Assembly (NCBI RefSeq): GCF_033807715.1
Contig: NC_084607.1
Span: 17,284,941 to 17,348,940 of the forward strand
DNA: 64,000 bases
Source of the DNA: Cololabis saira
Taxonomy: Eukaryota > Chordata > Actinopteri > Beloniformes > Belonidae
Direction: 5' to 3'
This document shows, one piece after another, positions 10,406 to 29,158 of the stretch (positions are counted from its first letter, which is position 1; each line of letters starts with the position of its first letter). The notes below the pieces were generated by a model. It did no database searches. It was not told where the DNA came from and worked only from the letters and a program-made list of their open reading frames with translations. The translations under genes and the position numbers were made by a program.

Positions 10406-12559
10406 TCATTTATAGAAATGGTCCATGTATCAGAATCTGCATGCTATATATGGGTACCCATCCATAACAACTGGATGCATCCTAGCCATCCCCCCACTGT
10501 GTATGTATCATACACCGAATAAGATCTTTTGTGTCTCCACTATGGTAATATGGGCTTTCAAACAGTCATGGTCTTTGATCAGAGGAATGAATAAAGTAAT
10601 ATAGATTCTCATGTTAAGCCATTAAGAATATTTTTTTTTATTTTTTGATGCTGCGTCTGCTTTGATGTTGCATAAAGTCCTCAGGTCACTGCAGATGAAA
10701 TACTGCCTGCTGTCCCCGCTGTGTTTAGTGGATTGTTGCAGGTTAATTGATGTGTAATTGATGAGATTAATTGAGGTGTAATGTACCGCAATGACGTGTG
10801 TGGGATTCCATTCCCTGCAGGGCTTGTGCGTGGGCATGTTTAGGTGTGCTCGCCGTGTCTGCACGATACAACCGGAACACAATTAGAAGCAGCACCATTC
10901 AGGCAACAAATGTAGATTTAATTAGGAGTAAAGACGGGGCAGGAGGCTAGTCAATGGGCAGCAGATTGAATTATCTGGACACACAGTCCAGCAGGCAGCC
11001 CAGACAAATTCACAGAGGCACACATCCTCAAATACACACACTCGCGCCATCTCTGTTTGGAATTCTTTCCTGTTTGCTTCGCTGCTCCTCTGAGTGCTTT
11101 CCTCTGCGTCTCCGCGATGCTCAGCCTGTCTCAAACTATCTTCTTCTGTTTGATTCCATCCATTTTTATCTATTTCCATCGTAAGATTCCTCTCACTTTA
11201 TTTCCGTATTTCCCATCATAATAACAGTTGTCTCTGTGCGTGCTGTGGCATTTTCCCTTTCTTGGCAGCCCTGATCTCTCCCAGTACAGTAGTTTTCATA
11301 TACCCTGTCCATACTTTCTCATCAGTTGTCATCTTTTACTCTCCGTGTCCCTCCTCTCTGAGCTCACTGACAAAGACACATCTCAATCTTTTGTCGTCTC
11401 TCCGCACCATTCCTTAGTCTGCATCCTGTATCATTTCGTGCTGCACTTACATTCTCCATAGCAGTAGCTGTAGGGTGCACCGAGGGATGTGTCTGTGATA
11501 TCCAGGAGCTTAATTAGCCATCCCAGCTCCTGGCAGAGAACGCAGCATGCAGAGGAGCACAGGCACGAGGCCCGGCCTCAATTAATGAGACCTCGCACAC
11601 CCACAGCCACCATTACACGCCCTCTGCAGCATCTAGTCTCTAGTCAGCTCAGCCTTGTCCGATGAGAAGTGGCGAAACCACAGCTGAACAACTGCAGCTA
11701 GATGTTGGAAAGTTATGTCTTTAATCATCAAGGAGCGGTGACACACTAGCTTTGTGGAAGATAAAGCAGGGGTTCTTGTCAGACCTTGTGGCACACAAAT
11801 AGGATTTATGTCCAGAAGCAGCAGTGAGCTGTGAACATATTCTTGGAACCAACAAATCAAGCTATTTCTTACTTTCTAAGGACAAGATATATGAAACTGT
11901 TCTATGTAAAGGATGGGAAGTTTGGACACTTCTTGTGCCATACAGGATATGATCCAGGCATCCAACCTGATTTAGTGACTGACATCATCAAAGAGTTATT
12001 TCCCAGGTGTGATAGACAGCCTCTATGTCATGGAAGAACCCTGATCAAATGTCCTTGCTGATTTTTCTCAGTAGTACGGACGCAGGTGACCACAAGTGCA
12101 CTCAAAAACACATATATAAGCACTAGTTAGAAGCAATAGCAAAAAGATAGCAAAATGGAAAAAGAGCAAGCGAGGCACTGGGGAGGCTTTTTGCCGAGGC
12201 ATGAGAGGATTGGAAATCGGCCCAAGTGAGTTTGGAAAGTAGGGCAAAGGCAAATGGAATAAATAAATAAAATAAACAAATGTATTGAAATGTGAATTCC
12301 TCAAGGCCCTGGGTCATTAGAGTTAATACTGTGCGTAATGCCATCTGCCGCGATTGTTTACACTCGGCTGGATAATTAGATCCTAATTAGTAGATGGTAT
12401 GGTGGGGGAAACGGTGTTTCACACGCCTTGAGATGGAGATAATCAGATGCACCTGCAGAACAGTGTTGCCTGTCCATCCAGGGACCTGAGGGAAGCTCTG
12501 TGAAGATGTAGTTATTAGACAGGTCTTGATTTAATTGCTTCAAGCAGCAAACAAAACCT
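10406..12559 (-). other. sdk2 intron 1 segment
   Basis: No mobile element or gene was recognised. The stretch 11480-11640 is less AT-rich and contains homeobox-type AATTA motifs (CTTAATTAGCC, TCAATTAATGAGACC), a look often seen in conserved non-coding elements. That is only a suggestion. Confidence 0.5.
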
Positions 12560-12578
12560 GTGCGTGTGCGTGTGTGTG

Positions 12579-12630
<52 letters not shown>

Positions 12631-12631
12631 G
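12560..12631. repeat. (GT)n microsatellite
   Basis: About 72 bases of TG dinucleotides, with a few TGCG and TTTG interruptions. Confidence 0.95.
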
Positions 12632-12887
12632 TTTTCTCTGTCATTAACATACAAATATAAAAAAAAGTACACCCTGCCAATTTCTTAATGTTTTGCGTAT
12701 CAAGATATAATGAAAAGAAACATCCTACCATTACTGCCTTACGAAGTTTCTGATTAGATAAATACATTCCCTGTTAAAGAATAAGATAAATCGTTTGATT
12801 AACCTTCAGCTTGGATTACAGCACACATTCACTGCAGCATCATTTTCATAAATTTAAACAATGTCACAATATATATATATATCTCCC

Positions 12888-13797
12888 CAGAGTTGCATTG
12901 ATTTTTTGCCAAGATGTTGTACTGCTGATGGGAGAGTTGGACCGGTCTCCAACATCCTAAAGATTCTTAATGGAGTTAAGGTCTTGTCTCTGTGGTGGTC
13001 AACCCATGTGTGAAAATGATGCCTCATGTCCCGAAACCGCTCTTTCACAAATCCATCCTGATAAATCCTGGCATTTTCAACCTGGCATCAATGTGCCATC
13101 AGGGAAGAAAACTAATTCATGACAAGACCTGGTCTCTCAATATATTCAACTGGTCATCATTTCTAGACTTTGTCAACTAAAGCAAACCCCAGACCATAAT
13201 AATGCCATTACATGCTTGCACAGGTAGACACTAGGAATGATGGGTGCATTACTCCATCCACTACTGTTCTTAAGTTTGTTATATTCTGCACGAGAACAGA
13301 TTTCTGTTTTTGTGGAGCTGCGTATCAGACATTACTCTGTTTCTTTCATCGCACTGGAACAGGCTTTTGAACTCATCAGACCCCAATACCTTTTGCTACT
13401 GCTCCTGGGGCCGATTTATATCCTTCCTAAGCCTTTTTTTTTGTCTTTGATTAGATATACAGATACGTTTTTTTTCTTCTTGAGGCCACAAGGTTGTTAA
13501 GTCTTGATATCTGGGGTTCTCTTTGGAGTGAGTGTGTCGAAATGCTTTAATGTTTACTTTGTGAGTTCTACTGTAGATAATTAAACCCTTTCTGAATGTC
13601 CTTTCACAAGATACATCTCCTAACATGGTTGTTTAAAGAATGACAGCCTCATCACCACATTACTTAGGGTTAAATACTTAAATGTGCATTCCCAGCTGAG
13701 ATTAATGAATATCTTCTGTACCTTTCCAAGGCTGCATAAAGGTTCCAAGACCTTTATGTTGATTTGAATTCATGTGGCAACTTTGTTTGGGCACTAG
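12888..13797 (-). mobile_element. Tc1-like transposon relic A (minus strand)
   Basis: Read on the plus strand, this matches the reverse complement of a common fish Tc1-like family that I recognise from memory. Landmarks are GACCTGGTCTCTCAATATAT near 13121-13144, TAGACACTAGGAATGATGGG near 13226-13245, GAACTCATCAGACCCCAATA near 13370-13390 and CATTACTTAGGGTTAAATAC near 13657-13678. The transposase direction is minus. The reading frame is broken by many stops and small gaps, so it is a dead copy. Neither outer boundary is sharp. It abuts relic B at about 13795. Confidence 0.75.
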
Positions 13798-14886
13798 CAT
13801 ATCATCTCCAGGTGTGAGCACCTTTATAAAAGCAGAGGTGTTACAACCAAAAACGTAATAACGGCCAATAACGTAATAACTGCCAATAATGTAATAATTT
13901 TGGCCATTTCAAATGTAATAAAGCCAATAGTGTAATAATGTGCCAATAATGTAATAAAACTTTTGAGTCAATAATGTAATAACTTTTTGCCGATAATGTA
14001 ATAATTTTGTAATAATTTTTTAATACCTGGCCAATAACGTAATAATGACTTATTACATTATCGGCAAAAAGTTATTACGTTATTGGCTCAAAAGTTTTAT
14101 TACATTATTGGCACATTATTACACTATTGGCCTTATTACATTTGAAATGGCCAAAATGATTACGTTATTGGCAGTTATTACGTTATTGGCCATTATTACG
14201 TTTTTGGTTGTAACAAGAGGTTTTTTAGCAGTTTGCTGATCTGGAGCACTGCGGTGTGTGTTCGGGTGTTACAAGAACACAACAGAGAAAAGACATCAGC
14301 AATTTTTGCATCAATCTGATATACGGCTGTTTCCAAGCAATTTAGATGATATCATTCTACACTGAGAAAGTGCATTGACAAGAAGGAGACCACCGAGGGT
14401 TTGAAGTGTCCGGCACTTAAGACTCCATTTTCTGTTCATTGAGAGTGCATCATCCCCAGGACTTTCAATGTACATCACGATGACAGAATTGTCTGTCGGA
14501 ACAAACCTCTGCCCTCCATATAGTTAAGCGCAAGGTCACAACTGTGCAACTTGGAACATAGTCAGATTATTCATCAGTGGAAAATATTTAAGAAAGTTGC
14601 CATTCTCCCCAGGAGTGGACGTTCCTACAAGTTCAACTGAATGTCAGACTCAAAAACACCCAAGAACTACTGCACACTAGAGACTCTACAGACCTCAATT
14701 TGCATGTGAAATGTCAAAGTTCATGGCAGTGAAGGGTGTAATTGGTTTTCCACAACCTGTTGTTGCATTTCTGAATATTTTTCTGTCCTATGAATAAGGG
14801 CACTGTCTTTATGTCATGCGTTGTAGTTCATCTGAGGAATTATTTATGAATTTTAAGACCTGGCAAGGCATAGATGGTGTTCCTAA
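13796..14886 (+). mobile_element. Tc1-like transposon relic B (plus strand), with insertions
   Basis: This matches a second fish Tc1-like family from memory. ATCTCCAGGTGTGAGCACC (near 13805) and AAAAGCAGAGG precede the transposase. AAAGACATCAGCAA, CATTCTACACTGAGAAAG and GTTGCCATTCTCCCCAGGAG (near 14597) correspond to its helix-turn-helix region, and CATCTGAGG..TTTTAAGACCTG (near 14829-14862) to the 3' end. The catalytic part is missing through an internal deletion after about 14740. About 195 extra bases at roughly 14369-14563 split the helix-turn-helix region, and a hairpin element splits the 5' part at 13839-14215. Confidence 0.75.
13839..14215. mobile_element. hairpin (foldback) MITE inserted in Tc1 relic B
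   Basis: The two arms (about 13839-14003 and 14048-14215) are near-perfect reverse complements of about 165 bases, leaving a spacer of about 45 bases. The ends are TGTTACAACC and GGTTGTAACA. The arms consist of degenerate repeats of GCCAATAAYGTAATAA. The element is flanked by AGAGG on both sides (13834-13838 and 14216-14220). Removing it with one AGAGG restores AGCAGAGGTTTTTTAGCAG, the uninterrupted Tc1 sequence, so the 5-bp duplication is supported by the empty site. It carries no coding sequence. The superfamily is not assigned. Confidence 0.9.
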
Positions 14887-17800
14887 GGTACATATTCTTA
14901 TTCAGATGACTGTATGGATAAAGTTGTATTTATTTTGAGACAACCTCTACCTTGTCATTACCAAAACCAGTACGCTCTCTACTCATCTCTTATTTTGGCA
15001 GGTGCATAAAAGGTGCCTGCAAATAAAAATAAATATGTATATGTGTGCATGTTGTCAGCTCCCTGTGTTTGTGACTTTGTATTTAAGACATTGAAATGTT
15101 ATCAGGCAGAATGCATGGTCTCAAAATGACATGTCCCATCCGTGCTTTTCTCCCCAACAGATCCTTTTGAACCTTGAATGGGAAAGTTGCCAGTGGCACG
15201 GTAATAGTGTTTTGCTAAGTGCGAGGTATCACCGTGCCTGCCACTATAATATATGCATGTGAAATAGCTGGTGATTGTGATTCTTATCAGTGTGGCAGAG
15301 TGCATGGGCGCCAAACAGTGAGTGGCAGGGGCTGGCAGTAAATGCTAATGGCACAGAGCAGCTGACAGAAAAAAAGAATTATTACCTCCTTCCATTACAT
15401 CTGCACGGCCTGCCCGTTTTACTCCCTTTCTTTCGCTTGGACCAAGCATGAACAGCAATCAGAGTTGGCAATGTTTTATTTACTTTTTTTTTTTTGAAGT
15501 AGACATACTCTTTGTTGTGAATTCATCATTCTGCTCAGGGATTTGGATCTCTGGAGTTTCTCACACTAACAATGGATGACAAATATTCGATAATGTGCAA
15601 GGAAGGATAGGTCTTTAGTAAAAAAGAGTTAAAGGTGATATGATGAGGGGCTGAAGATGGGAGTGGATTTTTTCAATCCTTTTTTTTTATATTCCATGGA
15701 TGCCTGGGAGTTGCAGGACCATCACCTTTATGAACAGGGATGCCTGTAAGAGCAAGGAGCCCCTGTTGCTAATTGAGACCTCTGGAGAGTGAGAGCTGAC
15801 ACAATAGAACTAGTCATCTTGCTGACCCTCTTCACCACATTAAAGGGGAGGCCCGCAGCCATCATTCTCCTCCATCATCCCAGCAAGAACATAGAGTCCT
15901 GCTTTGTGATAATGTGACAGCTTCACCACCACTTTCTTGAGATGAAACCTCAAAGCTACCAGCCTCCTTCCAGGCCACACACCTGACCTCGTAGGTAGCC
16001 ACACCATCCTTATTACTGCTTCAAAGTCTCTGAGGTGCACATGCATCCCATGGAGCGGTGGGAGGAAAGAGCAGAAAAAAAGAAGCCCTGTAGCATTTGT
16101 GTGAGGCAGGCAACCAGTGCTGCACCAGCAGGCAGACAAAGATCTGAACTCCCTGACATTATGCAAATGGTAGTGTTTGGCTGGTTCTTACATGATTTCA
16201 CACCACATTGCTCATCTCAATTATCAGATAGAGTAACAGGGGCTGAGTGAGAAGCATGAGAGTCGAACAAAGCAGGGAAAATTCTCATTCAGAGACACTA
16301 ATTGTTTTGCTCTCTTCACATGATCCTTTAAGACGGGTTTTCTGCTGGAAACATGACTTGTTAAAACTGGGCACATATAACAGGGTCCTGTGCGAACGCT
16401 ATAAAATTATGCATGCTTGAGAGTGAAAATACTGAATAATGATTAGATGCTAATTCTGACAGACCACACAAGGAGAAAATGTGTTTTTCTTTTCGCTCTT
16501 CACTGATAAAGTAAGTGCTCAGCTTATGATAACGGAGTGGAATTTCCCTCTTTTAAATGTTATTATATATTTGTTATAAACACATAATCAAATTATCTGT
16601 GTACTTTGCCATCCCCCTCCTTTTCAAATGCCTGTCAACTCGTGATTAATGTAACAATCCCATGCTCCTATTTGAAAAAAAAATTGCAAATTGCAAGCTT
16701 CCTCACACAAAAACCATTGACCTTAATCAATAGTTCTCATAACACTAACACCATAACTACAGCTCTGAGACGGGTGCCAACACTGATATCTAATATATGA
16801 GGTTGATGATGTTTTTCCAATTGTATACGATTGCATTCAAAACACTGCAGTTGTTGCTGCAGTGAAGATGACTGGGTTGCTCTCTTTCATGACAGAAGTC
16901 CAAGATCGACCTTATTTTTCTTCTGAACTGAAACCTTTAATTCTCCGCACCCCCGTTTCACATACAAGTGAAAGTGAAGCAGGCAATATGTTAAAAAAAA
17001 GTCCATTTTTTTTCTTTTTTACAGGAAAAACCAAGGTTAGCTCTATTTCTGACAGGCTTATACATATGTAAAAGCTCTATTTATACAAAAGATATTACAA
17101 CCACAGCAATTTTAGTCCTTACACTATGTCATGTTCTGTTTATCCTGGAGGTTATTGTTTGATATTACATAAATTAAATTGTAATATCATCTTCCTTCAG
17201 GTTAATCTATTCCATCATATCTTTTTTTTTCTCTCTGCGTATTATTGAAATCTTTTCTGCACTACTCTTTTCACACTGCTCTTACAAAAATAAAAATCAT
17301 GTTGATAGTTCTCTGAACTTCCTCTGCCTCTAAGAACCTACAAAGCAGAGGGATTGAATTTTGTTGGCAGAAATTGCTCAGTTGAATATGTATGGATGAT
17401 CAAGCAGATTCGGCACAACGTTACTGGCACCCAAGCAAAGGCGTGAGTGATTTAAAAGGCTTAATGCGGCCCTCCACACCACGCGGAGTTATAGCCTGTG
17501 ATTTGCATCATAAACGGCTGCTAAATTTCCACTTTTGGAAATGAATATCACAAAATAAAAACCTGACAGGGAGAGACAGATGGGGGAGGGAAGCGTGGAT
17601 GACATTTTTTTTTCTAAAACATTTGTGTTTTGCACTCATAGTGTGAACTAATTCCACATTACTGCATCTATAAGCTGTGCATAAATACACATCACATTCC
17701 TTTTCCTTTTTTTTGTCCTGAACCTCATAATCCCTGGATAATCTTCATCTACACTATATGAGCAGCACTAAATTGGTGGGAGGATTTCTCAAAATGAACA

Positions 17801-18036
17801 TATTTACATCAGTCCCATTAGTGAGATGCTGGGGAGATACTTCTCAGAGGTTGCTTCCAACGGCTGTAGGCACTTAAGAATTTCATTAGAAGCACTTTAA
17901 CTCACCCTACCATGATAAGTAATCTGCTTTCATACACATATAATGCTGTGGATTATAACTGGATATTAATAAATCATCAGTTTTATTTATTACCTCTCTT
18001 TTAGCATTACAAGTCAATGGCATGGATAATCTAAAG
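14887..18036 (-). other. sdk2 intron 1 segment
   Basis: This is AT-rich intron with a T-run near 15484-15495. I recognise no element or gene. The largest open frames (for example 15840-16166 on the minus strand) show no domain and no splice context. Confidence 0.5.
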
Positions 18037-18360
18037 CAGGGGTTCCCAACCTTTTTTGTGCCGAGGACCAGCAGAAGTATAAACAAAAAGCTCAGGGACC
18101 GGTTGACAATTTATGTCAATTTTAATAAACATTTTAGAAAAAAACAATGCATTTTAAAATGCAGGCTATCATTGTTTTACTAACTTTACAATGGTTTCAG
18201 GTGCATATATTTATTCACCAACAGGTGGCGACTCATTTTACGAAAATAACAGCCTATTTCAATTGCCAGACCGCTGCGACACTTTGGCAGCTGCTTTTTC
18301 CCCCAAAAGTTCGAGGCAGATGTCTTTTGCAGCGGGCAACCTTTAGATTCTAAAGGTTCA
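18037..18360 (+). mobile_element. hAT-like element fragment
   Basis: It starts CAGGGGTTCCCAACC at 18037, followed by TTTTTTGTGCCGAGGACC and CTCAGGGACCGG. This is a terminal sequence I recognise from vertebrate non-autonomous hAT repeats. I find no matching inverted end downstream and no clean target duplication, so this is a one-ended or decayed copy and its right limit is approximate. Confidence 0.6.
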
Positions 18361-25785
<7,425 letters not shown>

Positions 25786-27320
25786 CAATAAAAAATATTA
25801 GAGAAAATGTGAGATTGTGAAACTGCCATCATCATTACAACTGTTTCAGCAGATAAAATGAAGCTGATAAGAAATATACAGAAATATTTGGATTTCATAT
25901 CATCTAAAAAGGAAATAAAAAAGTAAAATCAAATGTCAAAATTGCTGCATTACTTTTATGTTTGCATTTTCCATATCACCCCTACTCTTTAAAGTTGCAT
26001 TCTCATATTTAGCTTGTTAAGACTGTGGCTTGTGTGCAGTCATCGTAAAAGCCAGGAAGAAAATAATTGTTCTTAATATCACAGGTTAAAGCTCACCAGC
26101 GTCTGTACACACTGCACAAATGTAAAAAGTAAAATGAGGCTAATGATTCCACGACACGGGTGCACCCGAGCAAGTATGCAGAAACGCTCAACAATCACCA
26201 CTTTAACAAGTGAGGACAGATAAGTTCAGGCTGCGGACTGCATCATCATTATTCTCCCTGCTCCTACAAGGTCAGGGTCAGTTTCCACACAAAGCAAGAG
26301 CTCCTATCTGTATTGTGATGAAGTTGAGGAAGGAAAGACTTGCAAAAAAAAAAAAAAGGCAGAACATGTAAATGCTGCTGTTAAAATAAAATACAGTCAA
26401 CACTTAACACCTGACAGATGGTCAGGATTTAAAATGCAGATATATCTTTTCTTTTGCTCGCGAGCACGCTGTAAATTTTGGCTGAAATGAATGTTTTTAG
26501 ACATGTGGCTGTACGTGTAGGGATTCATTTCCATTTGGAACTGCAATGTATATTCATTGCTGAAAGTGAGACGGGGATTTCTATGACAAAAATATCTCTT
26601 GCCTATCCCTGCAAACAAATTGATTACAAGTATAGGCTGGTGATCAGTGTGTGCGTATATGCATGTGTTTATCAGTCTGACAGTCTATCTAGACAGCTGA
26701 AGGGTGTTGCTGAAGGATTATCATCGCTGTGGCAGTCTGACTGGAGATTAAAAAATGGCATTTTTTTCCTTGACTGGATCCAGTCTGCCTCTCTTTTCTT
26801 TCCCACTGCTCCTTCGCTCTCTCTCGCTGCATTCTTTCTCAAATTCATGAGCAGAAATGGGGGTCCCTCCAGTCGGAGCCACGGTGGCATTATAGACAGC
26901 ATGAGCTGCCCATCGTTGTAATGTGTCAGGCTGGACCCCTCCTGTCGTGCTGTCAACGTGGTGGGTGGAAGAGATTTGAAAACTTTGGAGCATTTGTTGT
27001 TGGAGAAATAAAGCATGGCACCCCACCGATCTGACACCTTAATCTCGGTGCTATCAGTCCCGTCTGACAGACAAGTCAGTCAGCCGGATCAAATAAGCAA
27101 CATATTAAAAAAAGAAAGAAAAAAAAGAAAAAGAAAAGAAATGAGTTATATAAAGTACATCAAAGATTGCCAATCTCCTTGTTCACATGAAATTAATATG
27201 ACATAAGCAGCTCATGCTGGAGACACCGAGTGCTTTGACCTACATGAAACAACTTCAGTTCAACAATGGAGTGAACACTCCAGGAATGAACAGCTCAATT
27301 TTCTTCTACCCCCCCCCCCA

Positions 27321-27322
<2 letters not shown>

Positions 27323-27393
<71 letters not shown>
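27323..27393. repeat. (CA)n microsatellite
   Basis: About 71 bases of pure CA, preceded by a C-run at 27309-27319. Confidence 0.97.
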
Positions 27394-27395
<2 letters not shown>

Positions 27396-28499
27396 TCATC
27401 ACTCCTCTAAGTTTAGAAATCTGTATTGGTTCCTGCAAGAAAAGAAGAAAAGTCTGGAAACCACACTTTTATCTGAAGAATATAAGAACATGGAGCACAA
27501 AACTGCACTTTCCGTTCGGGTTTTCTTAAAAGACGTCTGCTCACAGTTCCGTATGTCTTCTTCTAAAGCATACATGTGTGACGCCAGCCAGTGAATGCAA
27601 GCTTTTATTTTGTCGTTGCTTTTCCTACTACCTCCTGGGGTGTCTGGGCCCTGCTCAGGGAGTGCTCGTGGTGTAGACAGCAGCTCAGCCACCAGCTGCT
27701 GACCTTTACTAGCATCAAATACCAGCAGGGAGTGCCTCCGTTTACCTGACTCACATTTGGAAAAACAGCTAATCAAAAGGTCCCCATGGGTTGTAACCTG
27801 TGAGGATTGCGTGTGTGTGTGTGGTGTGTGTGTGTGTGCATTCATGATCCAGACCAGCATGTGTGCATCTTTATGCCTACATGCATAATTTTGCTCACAT
27901 AGTGTTTTTGATCAGATCAGTACAAGTCAACAAGGAAACGAAAATTACCTCTTTGATCCTTTACAAAGTGGGTGCGGGCTGCACAAGCCCTTAAAGTGGC
28001 TGTATCTCTGTGGTGTTTAATAAATCAAACTTGTGTTTTTTGGTCCATCCTTTAATTTGTAGAAGCCACAGCAGCATCTAACCATCACTGCAGCTCCAAA
28101 AGTCTGCCTCAAAAAAGTTGCAAAGGTCAGAAGAGGAAAAAGTCCACCCACTAATGACTAAACTCTTCAAATTAAAACCAGCAACCACGGTATATTCAGG
28201 TTGTTCTCTCATATTGGAACAGTCAACTTAATATTTAACTTATCCGAAACCTGACATTAAACAAACTCAAGAATTTAAACTTGTGTTGGTTTAAAGCACT
28301 GGACCAAATCCAAATTAAATCAGAGTATGTGACTGTTTTTCCAACTTCTGCCACACACAGATTCATTTTATTTGTACTTTGGGGCATACATTGTTGCTCA
28401 CTTTGAAGTGAACTAAAAAGTGCAGTGCTGCTAAAGAGGAACATCCAATGAGACCAAATTAATCCCCTTTCTCACAACCTAACCTGCTTCTGAGAATCA

Positions 28500-28517
28500 C
28501 CCCCCCCCCCCCCCCCC
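28500..28517. repeat. poly-C tract
   Basis: Eighteen consecutive C residues. On the minus strand, the sense strand of sdk2, this is a G18 run. Confidence 0.95.
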
Positions 28518-28933
28518 TCTTTCCAAGCAGAGGAATCCATCCCACCTCGTGACTCGCTGTAAACCTCCTTAAAATCCTTCATAATCAGCAGTGTTCCTGA
28601 ACACACCGCAGTTAGGAAAGTATATCCTAATAAAATTGTATTTCACCTAGATAATATGTATATATATATATATTTTTTTTTTATTCCATTGCTTTTTAAA
28701 CATGACTGCATCAGTTTATACAGAATCTTTTTCCAATGCTTTGTGCTGAATGCTTCTTCATGTTCTGAAACTGAAGTTAGATTGAATCCAAACCTCCAAA
28801 TTTGATATACCCAAATTTCTGAGTTTATAATGGTTGACTGAGTGGGAGTCATCTCTAACTAAATAGACAAAGTGAGCCTTTCTAACAGGTAAAACTGAAG
28901 AACTGCAATTCTAGTTTCATTTTCAAATTTTTA

Positions 28934-29158
28934 GGTTTTTTAATTACCGTACATGTTTCGCCGATTCCTTTCGCCTTCATCAGTGTCACGCCTTGAGGGG
29001 GCGAACAGACAGCAGAGGGCGTTACTCACCTGTCAAATCTGACAGGTGAGTCACGCCTCCATTTTAACGTCAGCTGATGAACGACAGGTCACACACACCA
29101 TCTTGCGAGTCTGATAAAGGCGAAAGGAATCGCCGAAACATGTCAGGTAATTAAAAAA
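28934..29158. mobile_element. inverted-repeat element with hammerhead-like arms
   Basis: The left end (about 28936-28983) and right end (29111-29158) are 48-base inverted repeats with about four mismatches. The right arm, read on the plus strand, is CTGATAAAGGCGAAAGG then AATCGCCGAAACATGTC. The left arm, read on the minus strand, is CTGATGAAGGCGAAAGG then AATCGGCGAAACATGTA. Each arm shows the hammerhead order: a CUGAUGA-like box, a stem II hairpin (GGCGA with TCGCC), GAAA, a minimal ACAUGU stem III, and GUC or GUA. In the centre, ACTCACCTGTCA (29024-29035) and TGACAGGTGAGT (29040-29051) form a 12-bp hairpin. There is no ORF. It could be a MITE or a derivative of a ribozyme-bearing retroelement. 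Confidence 0.7.

Noticed and set aside
27399..27860. 153-codon minus-strand frame
   Set aside because: It begins in a GT repeat and has no domain or splice context.
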